Assembly: GCF_014646155.1 (NCBI RefSeq)
Contig: NZ_BMMX01000039.1
Span: 1 to 52,275 of the forward strand
DNA from: Mangrovihabitans endophyticus
GTDB taxonomy: Bacteria; Actinomycetota; Actinomycetes; Mycobacteriales; Micromonosporaceae
Length of the DNA: 52,275 nt
Reading direction: 5' to 3'
Shown here: piece after piece, positions 32,444 to 39,754 of the stretch
Position numbering within the stretch: the stretch's first letter is position 1
Layout of the letters: every line of letters starts with the position of its first letter
Position numbers and translations under genes: made by a program
The notes under the pieces: model-generated
What the model was told of the DNA's origin: nothing
Databases searched by the model: none
What the model saw: the letters and a program-made list of their open reading frames with translations, nothing else

Positions 32444-33322
32444 ATGCGGCGCTTCCGCTCCTGGGACGGTACGGAGCTGGCATATCGGCTGGTGGGTTCC
32501 GGGCCGCCCGTGGTGTGCGTTCCCGGCGGCCCGGGTCAGGCTGCCGAGTACCTCGGTGAATTGGGCGGTCTCGGGGACTTTCGGACGCTGATCCTTGTGG
32601 ACAATCGGGGCACGGGCGCGTCGGCGGTTCCCGAAGACCCTGAGACCTACCGAGTCGACCGGCTTGTTCTGGACGTTGCAGCGCTGCGCGAGCATCTGCG
32701 GTTGGACCGGATGGACCTGCTTGGGCATTCGGCCGGTGGTGGGGTCTGCCTGACGTACGCGGCCGCCTATCCATACCGTCTCGGCCACCTTGTGCTGGTC
32801 GCTCCGTGGCTGCGGGTCGCCGGGATGCAAACCGATTCAGGTCTGGATGAGGTGCTGGCCCGGCGGGTGCACGAGCCCTGGTACGCCGAGGCGGTTGCTG
32901 CGCTGCACGCCGAGACTGCGTCGCCGCGGGAACTGGAGCGGTGCCGTTGGCTGGCGGCACCACTGCTGTACCGGCGGTGGGATGCCGCGGCCCAGGGGCA
33001 GGCTGCCGCTGAGCACGCCCAGTTTTTCCAGCCGGCCACGGACGGTTTCTACGCCGGCTTCGCCCCGGATCCGATGATGCTGAAGCGGCTCGCGGTGCTC
33101 GAAGCGCCGGTGCTGCTGGTCGCTGGCGAGTATGACATCTGGCCGACGTGCCGGGCCGTCCGTGAGTTGGCTGCCCAAATTCGCCGTGCCGAGGTGGCTG
33201 AACTGCCGCGTATCGGGCACTTCCCCTGGGTGGATGACCCGACCGTGTTGAGAGACACCGTGGAAAGGTTCCTGGCGTCCCGCCCGGCACCGCCGGCGGG
33301 CTTCGGGTCTTCGCGGCGGTGA
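32444..33322 (+). CDS. Alpha/beta hydrolase, proline-iminopeptidase-like
   Basis: 292 residues if ATG at 32444 is the start, supported by the familiar opening RSWDGTELAYRLVGSGPPVV. PGGPGQ (27-32) is the oxyanion segment of S33-type hydrolases, Ser96 lies in GHSAGG, the acid in VAGEYDIWPT and the His in RIGHFPWVDD. Family members cleave N-terminal residues or small esters and amides. No good ribosome binding site is visible because the IS21 stump replaces the original upstream region. Expression may therefore depend on a promoter in the remnant. Confidence 0.85.
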   Translation: MRRFRSWDGTELAYRLVGSGPPVVCVPGGPGQAAEYLGELGGLGDFRTLILVDNRGTGASAVPEDPETYRVDRLVLDVAALREHLRLDRMDLLGHSAGGGVCLTYAAAYPYRLGHLVLVAPWLRVAGMQTDSGLDEVLARRVHEPWYAEAVAALHAETASPRELERCRWLAAPLLYRRWDAAAQGQAAAEHAQFFQPATDGFYAGFAPDPMMLKRLAVLEAPVLLVAGEYDIWPTCRAVRELAAQIRRAEVAELPRIGHFPWVDDPTVLRDTVERFLASRPAPPAGFGSSRR

Positions 33323-33621
33323 CCGGCTGGCATCCGGTGGCGGTGGTCTGCTGCGGTCGGCTCGATGTCACCGTCCGCGACGGCGTCTACGCGCCGTATG
33401 CCTCCGAGACCGACTACGGTCGGGTGCTGTCCGAGCGGTACCAGGCCCGGCCCGCGGGCACACTGCGGGGCCCGGCGCGGCTCCGCGGCCGGCGCGACCG
33501 CACCGACAAGCCGGATGCATCGACCGTTCCCGGGGCGCCCGGCAGCACGGGACGCAATCCGGTGCGGGTCGGCGCGGCGTGGAGCCTCGACGGCACGATC
33601 GCGCCGCCGGACAACCACTGA
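33319..33621 (+). CDS. Hypothetical protein, possibly a fragment
   Basis: 100 residues from GTG overlapping the hydrolase stop by four bases. The first part VTGWHPVAVVCCGRLDVTVR and APYASETDYGRVLSERYQ looks protein-like. The rest is Arg/Gly/Pro-rich and could be non-coding. No family recognised. The overlap is the main argument for it. It ends inside a palindrome-rich region. Confidence 0.3.
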   Translation: MTGWHPVAVVCCGRLDVTVRDGVYAPYASETDYGRVLSERYQARPAGTLRGPARLRGRRDRTDKPDASTVPGAPGSTGRNPVRVGAAWSLDGTIAPPDNH

Positions 33622-33708
33622 TCAGCTCCTGACGCAACGCCGTACGAGCTGACGGCTTGGTGCAACGCCGCAGCTGATCAGCCTCAGATCTGCAGCTAGC
33701 TGCCTGAG
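33618..33708. repeat. Palindrome-rich segment upstream of ardC
   Basis: CTGATCAGCT (33618-33627) and AGCTGATCAG (33672-33681) are perfect arms; between them CAACGCCG occurs twice. Next comes CTCAG, then the palindrome GCAGCTAGCTGC (33692-33703), then CTGAG. This density of symmetry in 90 bases suggests a cis-acting site, for example a single-stranded promoter, ori or recombination site. Confidence 0.5.
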
Positions 33709-33882
33709 TCCAGAACCAGGCTGTTCACGGCTGCCCGGCTGCTTGCCGCGGTCTGCGAGAAAGCGGCCACCGAGGAGCGCCGTGCGCGGCGCCCGCCAGG
33801 CTGCCGGTCGCCGTGCTCCCGCTCGTCTGCTGATAGCCGGCCCGGGATCGTCTCCGGGTTTTCGGCCCCATCCATGTGCCTA

Positions 33883-33916
33883 CGGGCAGGCTGGGGCCGC
33901 GGTCCCAGCCTGCCCG
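33883..33916. promoter_or_regulatory. 13-bp hairpin in the ardC leader
   Basis: CGGGCAGGCTGGG (33883-33895) and CCCAGCCTGCCCG (33904-33916) pair perfectly around an eight-base loop. A second stem CCGCCA-CC-TGGCGG follows immediately. The ribosome binding site AAAGGA comes next, ahead of ATG 33951. It matches the outer/inner layout of other ICE leaders here. Confidence 0.6.
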
Positions 33917-33950
33917 CCGCCACCTGGCGGGGAAAGGACGGACCACCATC

Positions 33951-34994
33951 ATGGCCCGGAGAAGCAAGCTGTCCGAGCAGGAGCACACCGAGCTCCTGCA
34001 AGCGATCAAGGCCGATTTTGATGCCCGGCTGGCCCGGCTGGCCGCGGATCCGGCCGAGTGGGTGACGTTGCTGGAGACCGTCGCCTGCTTCGGCGCCCGG
34101 TACACGCTGAACAACCAGTTCCTGCTGATGATGCAGGCCGAACAGCGTCAGATGACCCCGACGTTCTTCCTGCCGTACGGCAACAAGGACGCCACCAGCG
34201 GCTGGAAGAAGCACGGCCGGCAGGTCCGCCGGGGTGAGACGGCGTTCCACGTGTGGGCTCCGATCCGGCGCCGGCCCGGCGAGGACGAAGCCGCGCGGCG
34301 GGAAGCCGCAGGCCGCCCGGTCGTGCGGGAGGAGTCGGGCCGCCCGGCCGTGCAGGTGGTCGGGTTCGTCCTGTCGCCCACGTTCGACCTGTCGCAGACC
34401 GACGGGGAACCGTTCGAGGTGCCGAGCGTGCAGCGGGCCCGCCGCGTTCAGGCTGCGGGCGGGCGGACCCCGCAGCTGCTGGACGGGGAGGACCCGACCG
34501 GCGTGTACGACGACGTCGTCACGCTGATCACGGACGCCGGGTACGCCTTCGATCTGGCCGCCCCGGGCAGCCGGTATCTGGGCCAGGCGAACGGGGTCAC
34601 CGTCACCGGCCACGGTGGCGGCATGCGGCAGGTTCTGGTCCGCGCCGATCTGTCCCCGGCACAGCGCGTCAAGACCACGATGCACGAGCTGGCGCACATC
34701 CGCTGCGACCACGTCGACCGGGTGGGGGAGAACCGGCACCGTGGCCGCGCGGAGACCGAAGCCGAAAGCGTCGCCTACCTGTGCTGCCGGGCGCTGGGCC
34801 TGGACACCCAGACCTACAGCGACGCGTACGTGCTCGGCTGGGCCGGCGGCGACCTGGACCTGGTCGGCCAGTGCGCGCAGACCGTGCTACGCGTCGCCAG
34901 AACCATCCTCGGCGATCTCACCCCTGCCGGCGAACCCGCCGACAGGAACGTCACCGGCGACCCGGCCGCCGTGGTGGAAGGAGACCCGGCATGA
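33951..34994 (+). CDS. ardC: ArdC-like antirestriction protein with zinc metalloprotease motif
   Basis: 347 residues from ATG with AAAGGA upstream. The N-terminal ArdC domain includes NNQFLLMMQAEQRQMTPTFF and GWKKHGRQVRRGETAFHVWA. The C-terminal part carries MHELAHIRCDHV (H245, E246, H249), an HExxH-type zinc motif, followed by RAETEAESVAYLCCRALGLD with the downstream glutamate. ArdC proteins bind single-stranded DNA and protect incoming conjugative DNA from restriction. It overlaps dprA by four bases. Its leader is rich in hairpins, which would suit expression soon after entry. Confidence 0.9.
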   Translation: MARRSKLSEQEHTELLQAIKADFDARLARLAADPAEWVTLLETVACFGARYTLNNQFLLMMQAEQRQMTPTFFLPYGNKDATSGWKKHGRQVRRGETAFHVWAPIRRRPGEDEAARREAAGRPVVREESGRPAVQVVGFVLSPTFDLSQTDGEPFEVPSVQRARRVQAAGGRTPQLLDGEDPTGVYDDVVTLITDAGYAFDLAAPGSRYLGQANGVTVTGHGGGMRQVLVRADLSPAQRVKTTMHELAHIRCDHVDRVGENRHRGRAETEAESVAYLCCRALGLDTQTYSDAYVLGWAGGDLDLVGQCAQTVLRVARTILGDLTPAGEPADRNVTGDPAAVVEGDPA

Positions 34995-35908
34995 GCACCG
35001 ACCTGGAAACGGTCCGCACCGCGCGGGCAGCGCTCGCCCTGCTGCCCCGCAACCGGGACCTGCACGAGCTGCTGGTCACCCTCGGCCCGGTCGACGCCCT
35101 GGCCTGGCTGCTCGCCCCGCACCCCAGCGAGGACGACCGGGAGCAGATGCTGTGCGGCGTCACGGTGGCCGAGCTGCGCGAGCACGCCGCCAGCATCGGC
35201 GAGCGGACCGGCTCGGTGGGGGCGCGGCTGCTGATCCCCGAGGATCCCGACTGGCCCGCCCGGCTCGACGATCTCACCCGGGTCGCGTACGCCGCCGCGC
35301 CCAGCTGCGCGCTGTGCCTGTGGGCGCGCGGCCATACCGATCCCGGCCCGGCCGGGACCGGGGTCATCGCGGTGACCGGGTCACGGGCCGCCACCGGCTA
35401 CGGCGCGGTGGCGGCGACCGGGCTGGGCCACGACCTGACCGCCCGCGGCTGGCGGGTGGCCACCGGCAGCGGATTCGGCATCGACAGTGCCGCCCTGCGC
35501 GGCGCGCTGGCCGTCGGCGGCCCCGCCACGGCCGTGGTCCCGGCCGGCCTCGACCGGCTCCACCCAGCCGGCAACACCCAACTGCTCGAACAGGTCGCCG
35601 ACCACGGGATGCTGATCACCGCCGAACCGCCCGGCAGCCTCGCCACCAGCCGGCGCAGCGCTGCCGCGTACCGGCAGCTGGCCGGTGTGACGGACGGCGT
35701 TGTCGTGGTCGAAGCCGCCCGCGGCAGCGCCACCCTCACCGTCCTGACCGAAGCCATCGCCCGGGGCCGGACAGCGATGGTGGTGCCCGGCCCCGTCACC
35801 GCGGCAACCTCCGCCGGCACCCTCCAATTCCTGCGCGACCACCGGCAGGCCAGACTTGTCCGTGACGCTGCCGACGTCATCGCAGACATGCCGGACCTCC
35901 ACCGATAG
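34991..35908 (+). CDS. dprA: DprA/Smf-like DNA-processing protein
   Basis: 305 residues from ATG overlapping the ardC stop. After a short helical N-terminus comes the Rossmann-like DprA core: VIAVTGSRAATGYG, RVATGSGFGIDSAALRGALA, AVVPAGLDRLHPAGNTQLLE, then VVVVEAARGSATLTVLTEAI and AMVVPGP. DprA loads RecA on incoming single strands; the fold also occurs in SLOG nucleotide-binding proteins. Here it is probably an element-borne copy acting on transferred DNA together with ArdC. The usual SGLARGID is replaced by TGSGFGID, and the C-terminal winged helix is missing. Confidence 0.85.
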   Translation: MSTDLETVRTARAALALLPRNRDLHELLVTLGPVDALAWLLAPHPSEDDREQMLCGVTVAELREHAASIGERTGSVGARLLIPEDPDWPARLDDLTRVAYAAAPSCALCLWARGHTDPGPAGTGVIAVTGSRAATGYGAVAATGLGHDLTARGWRVATGSGFGIDSAALRGALAVGGPATAVVPAGLDRLHPAGNTQLLEQVADHGMLITAEPPGSLATSRRSAAAYRQLAGVTDGVVVVEAARGSATLTVLTEAIARGRTAMVVPGPVTAATSAGTLQFLRDHRQARLVRDAADVIADMPDLHR

Positions 35909-36554
35909 GCCCTGCACCGCCACCGGATCGCTGCCGGGGCGCACCCGTCGGCCGTGCTCACGCACGTCCGGCGGGTGCGCGCCTGTCGACCGGTGGGCGG
36001 CAGGGCCGCCAGGATACGGCGGGCATCGATCAGGTCTGCCGCTCGTTGCCTGCCGGCGCGTGTGTCGAGCAGGCGCACGAAACGGGTTGCCCATTACGTC
36101 CCGGCTGGCCCGCCGGTGGGCACATTCAGTGAGCATGACAGCGACGCGTGGCCGCATAAGCCGCCGGTAGCCGATGACGTATTTGATGAAGGCCAAGTGG
36201 TGCGGTCGTAAAACCCGCTTCTCGGCACTGCGAACGGGCCGGCGACGCCACCGGCGTGTTGGACGCCGCGGTAGCGCCATGTGGCTCCGTTCGCGAGTTC
36301 GCGCCAGAGCCGATTTAGGGCACCAGATTTTGCGAGTCTCGGTGCCGTGTTGCCCGCTCTACAGGCCGTGATGCTCGCGAACCTGCACCAATTGTGGATC
36401 TTGAACCTCCATGATGATGCCGGTGGTAGTTCACCCTCCGTGCAATAGTCATGATGAACCTGGGGGTTCAGTTGCGCGGATCTGCCGATGAGCGGATGCC
36501 ACGCGTTGAGGTTCGCGCCATTCGCGACGCGCAAGCGGCCATTGGCATGGCCAG
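35909..36554. other. Gap between dprA and the TOPRIM gene
   Basis: About 650 bases where composition changes from very GC-rich to more balanced. No recognisable gene: the open frames are short, Arg-rich and lack motifs. It may contain the border between the ICE block and the lower-GC island. Confidence 0.5.
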
Positions 36555-37745
36555 CTACTCTTCTTCGTCGAGCAAGACTTCATTTACAATTTGAAATAAC
36601 TGCTCAAATCCCGCAACATCGAAGCCGGTGAACGGCTCGACTTGGTCATGGATGAGCTGGGCGAGGCGGGCTTTAGAGAAACCTAACTGCCGGCCGCTCT
36701 GATCGACAATCAACTCGGACTTTCCATCGAACGGCTTCTTTTCCAATTCCTTGCCCTTGATGGGTGGCAAGGGGACATATCTCGGAGGGGAGCCAGGTTC
36801 GATTTCTATCCGAAGCTCATTGTCAAAGTACAACCGTTTGCCGGTGTAATCTTTCGTGCGCAAATCTTCGTCCGTGTATAGCATCTCGATGGAAATGTTC
36901 TTGTAGCCGATGCGATGCTGCGGCACGGGGATCGCCAATGAATACACATTGTTGCCCCATCGTTGGAAGCTGTCGATATTTCCTTTCTCCCTGAGCTTAG
37001 CCAGGACCTGGCGATTGTCCCTGTCGAACATGGCGATGACCTTGGTGGAGTTGATGGGCCCAAACTCGGCCAGGCGTTCGCAGACTTGCAGAAGGGCCGT
37101 GTCACCTAGCGATTCTTCAGACGTGGCGTAGGATAGTGGTTGCTCAACGCCAAGTGCTCTGCGCGCCGCCTCAACGTGACGCCAATCCGTTTTGCCTTCA
37201 GTGATGATATGAGGTCGTCGGGATTCCAGGAGACGTTTCGCGATGTTCGAGCTGATTCGCTCAACATGGAGCGTGCGGAGTAGCATGCCAAGGTATTGCC
37301 ATACGTGCTCTGGTTCAATTTGGCGGCTTGAGTCAAAGTAGAGTGCGTACCGCCAGCCCGCCTTCAGGACGCAAATCACGACGTCGTCTGGCCGAATCTC
37401 TACGTCTTTGACCCTGTAGTATGTGATATCGCTGATGTCATGCACGAAGACATCCTCGCCCTTTGCGACATCACGGTTCACGCGAGCCGTCACGACCGCA
37501 GCATAATCCGTGAACAACTCGACGCTGCCATCAATGTGCTGTAGAGCAAAAAATTTGGTGATCGAATCGCCCCTAATTCCCGCTGGACTTAGAAACCCAT
37601 CCTCGAGCTGGTTGACGTATGTGTAAAAAAGTTGATCGTCAGATGTACCAGCATAGCTGCTGCGAACTTGTACAGGCTCACCGTCGGCTGCGGAATCGAT
37701 GGCGAAGCCTGCGAATGGTTCCGCCACGAAGGTCTCTCGACGCAC
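36555..37745 (-). CDS. Standalone TOPRIM-domain protein
   Basis: 396 residues from GTG. The TOPRIM signature is PHIITEGKTDWRHVEAARRA with Glu183, followed by STKVIAMFDRDN with Asp241 and Asp243, the E and DxD metal ligands of the fold. The first 170 residues form an unrecognised domain, and the last 80 are charged and Lys-rich. No ATPase domain is present, unlike in OLD nucleases. Codons are AT-richer than those of the neighbours, which points to recent transfer. Standalone TOPRIM proteins are frequent in defence islands. The gene lies 136 bases downstream of a uracil-DNA-glycosylase-like gene on the same strand. Confidence 0.7.
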   Translation of the reverse strand: MRRETFVAEPFAGFAIDSAADGEPVQVRSSYAGTSDDQLFYTYVNQLEDGFLSPAGIRGDSITKFFALQHIDGSVELFTDYAAVVTARVNRDVAKGEDVFVHDISDITYYRVKDVEIRPDDVVICVLKAGWRYALYFDSSRQIEPEHVWQYLGMLLRTLHVERISSNIAKRLLESRRPHIITEGKTDWRHVEAARRALGVEQPLSYATSEESLGDTALLQVCERLAEFGPINSTKVIAMFDRDNRQVLAKLREKGNIDSFQRWGNNVYSLAIPVPQHRIGYKNISIEMLYTDEDLRTKDYTGKRLYFDNELRIEIEPGSPPRYVPLPPIKGKELEKKPFDGKSELIVDQSGRQLGFSKARLAQLIHDQVEPFTGFDVAGFEQLFQIVNEVLLDEEE

Positions 37746-37881
37746 ATTTCGAGTTTACTCGGAGGAGCTCAGATCTGCAGCTCTCGATGGTTCACGGATC
37801 TGCCGCCGAGTGCGCGTGCCCGGCTGGTGTAGGGCAGTGACGCGGTGCTTTGCGTGCTGGCTCGCGCACGGGTCGAGCCGT

Positions 37882-38520
37882 TCAGGGTCCGTCTGCCGCG
37901 CTTGAGCGTTCGAGTAGCCGGGCGACCCGCTTGTAGGCGTCGAGGCGATGCTGGCGGCGCCGGTCACGTTCGTCCGGGTTTGGGGCCCAGAGTGCCTGCT
38001 GTGATGGGTGATAGGTCTGCACCACCTCGAGGCCGAGCTTCTGCAGCGGCAGCGGTTCATGACGCACCAACCGTTTCCAGCACGCTTGGGCGTCGCGGCC
38101 CTGCAGCAGTACGACCGTCAGACGCGGCATCAACGCGATCAACCGCATTAGCGCGTCGACGCCGGCGTCCAGCTCCTCCCCGGTGGGCTTACGGTTGATG
38201 TACCAGGGATAGGCATTCCACGGAGTGACCTCCTCCAGGGCAATTCCGGCGTCGGCAAACCCGCGAGCCTGCTGCTCGGCCGTAGCGTCGTCGTTCTCGA
38301 CGCACAGAAACCCAGATCCGACACCGACCTGGGTGGCAGGCCCAGGATCGCGCAGCACCGACAGCACCCGCGCACGCGTTCCGCCGTGGACCGGAGCGAC
38401 GTAGGGCAACCATCCGCGACCCTGCTCGTCGTGCAGCTCGTCAACGAGCGCGTTGATCGGCGCCACGTGCGGCAAGGTACGCCCATCGTGCTGTTCCTGC
38501 CGGAACGCCGGGTCCGCCAT
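37882..38520 (-). CDS. Uracil-DNA-glycosylase-superfamily protein
   Basis: 212 residues. ATG at 38520 is preferred over GTG at 38532. VLSVLRDPGPATQ, SGFLCVENDDATAEQQARGF and VTPWNAYPWYINRKPTGEEL are the characteristic active-site and loop segments of an actinobacterial UDG-like family, and LTVVLLQGRDAQACWKRL fits the last strand. The domain removes deaminated or modified bases, or in some relatives only binds DNA. It is transcribed toward the TOPRIM gene, so the two may form a unit for attacking or repairing modified DNA (inference). Confidence 0.75.
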   Translation of the reverse strand: MADPAFRQEQHDGRTLPHVAPINALVDELHDEQGRGWLPYVAPVHGGTRARVLSVLRDPGPATQVGVGSGFLCVENDDATAEQQARGFADAGIALEEVTPWNAYPWYINRKPTGEELDAGVDALMRLIALMPRLTVVLLQGRDAQACWKRLVRHEPLPLQKLGLEVVQTYHPSQQALWAPNPDERDRRRQHRLDAYKRVARLLERSSAADGP

Positions 38521-38620
38521 CCGCCTCACCACCGAGGCTCACCCCCTCCGCCAGCCCGCCTACCGGTAACCATGCCGCAGCACCGGCGCCGGCGTGGCTC
38601 ACCTCAAAGATCTCGAAAGC

Positions 38621-39115
38621 ATGAACCCGACCTCCGGCACATCGCCTCACCGCGGGCTCGGCTTCGTCGGCCGACGTCGAGAGAACGAACCAACACCGGA
38701 CACGGCGCCTTCGTATCAGCTCGGGCCGGTCAAGCACAGCTCCGCGGTCGACATGGCCTTCACCACCGACCGTCGCCTCGCCGTCATCGCCGGGCGCGGC
38801 GGCTTCGTCGTCTGGAACTCTGCCGACGGTGAGCTCGTCTTCGACGGGCGCCCCCTGGACGAGCCCTCCGAACCGCTCTATCTCACCGAAGTGGTGACGG
38901 TGTCGTCCGACGGCGGGTTCGCCCTGGCTGGCGACGAGAGCAAGCAGACCGTCGACGTCTGGGATCTGCGGGCCGGGCGGCGGATCCACACACTGCACGG
39001 GCACCCCGCGCAGGTGCGGACCATTCGCGCCGACGCCTCCTTCAGCACGATCGTCACCGGCGACCATCAGGGCAACGTCCGGGTCTGGGGCCTCGACTGG
39101 GATTACGAGGAGTGA
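38621..39115 (+). CDS. WD40-repeat protein, short
   Basis: 164 residues. Three WD40-like blades are visible: SSAVDMAFTTDRRLAVIAGR-GGFVVWN, VTVSSDGGFALAGDES-VDVWDLRAGRRI and IRADASFSTIVTGDHQ-GNVRVWGLDW. A full propeller needs about seven blades, so the protein is a fragment, must multimerise, or is a minimal relative. GTG at 38594 would add nine residues. The following gene starts six bases after its stop, so they are co-transcribed. Function unknown; WD40 domains generally mediate protein contacts. Confidence 0.65.
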   Translation: MNPTSGTSPHRGLGFVGRRRENEPTPDTAPSYQLGPVKHSSAVDMAFTTDRRLAVIAGRGGFVVWNSADGELVFDGRPLDEPSEPLYLTEVVTVSSDGGFALAGDESKQTVDVWDLRAGRRIHTLHGHPAQVRTIRADASFSTIVTGDHQGNVRVWGLDWDYEE

Positions 39116-39121
39116 GCGCCG

Positions 39122-39754
39122 ATGGCCAGGAACGATCTGCGGGCCCGGTTCGTGGCGAACCGCGAACGCGTCCGTTCCTGGATTGCGGCCTGGGAGATCC
39201 GCGAAGTCGTGTGGACCGAGGAGTTCAGCGAGATCCCCCGGCCCTGGGTCGTGGCGGAGCGAGACCGGGCGGGCTGGCTCAGGCGGAACGCACCGTTCCT
39301 CGACGAGTACGACTGGTGGTTCCTCGGCCGGCCCCTGACCCCGGGTGTGAGCGAGGTGCGGGCCCTCTGGCACTTCGGCCCCGACCACCGGTTCGAGAAA
39401 CTCGACCTGACGATCGTCAGCGTCTGCGATCCCGAATACCTCGCCGAGAAGCTCACCATGGCGGTCCACCACGCTGCCCTGAAGGGCTGGCAGGCCGACG
39501 ACGCGCAGCCGGTCTATCAGTGGCTCGTCCAAGGCATCCACACGACGCCGCTCGACGACTTCGTCCGCGGCCACAAGCGCCTGGGTTTCGTCCTGCTCCA
39601 CTTCAGCCGCTTCCCGGCCGACGACGGTGAGGTGAGCGTGACGGTGAGTCCAGCAGCCCGGCGGCGCCGACGGCGCGGATGCGTTGCACGGTCCGCACGC
39701 TGGTCGCGAATTCCGTGGCGAGTTGTTTGTTGGTGGCCTCGGGCCGCCCGCTGA
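39122..39754 (+). CDS. Unknown protein with an aberrant C-terminal extension
   Basis: 210 residues from ATG. Residues 1-175 look like a genuine soluble protein rich in Trp and charged residues (WIAAWEIREVVWTEEFSEIP, DEYDWWFLGRPLTPGVSEVR, LTMAVHHAALKGWQADDAQP). After about residue 176 the sequence becomes Arg-rich (PAARRRRRRGCVARSARW) because the frame reads antisense through the end of the Spd-like gene. The native C-terminus was probably lost at a recombination junction near 39640. No family recognised. Confidence 0.6.
   Translation: MARNDLRARFVANRERVRSWIAAWEIREVVWTEEFSEIPRPWVVAERDRAGWLRRNAPFLDEYDWWFLGRPLTPGVSEVRALWHFGPDHRFEKLDLTIVSVCDPEYLAEKLTMAVHHAALKGWQADDAQPVYQWLVQGIHTTPLDDFVRGHKRLGFVLLHFSRFPADDGEVSVTVSPAARRRRRRGCVARSARWSRIPWRVVCWWPRAAR

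Noticed and set aside
36094..36534. A 146-codon minus-strand frame between dprA and the TOPRIM gene
   Set aside because: Composition is mixed and parts look protein-like, but I could not match any family or find a good start signal, so it was not listed as a gene.
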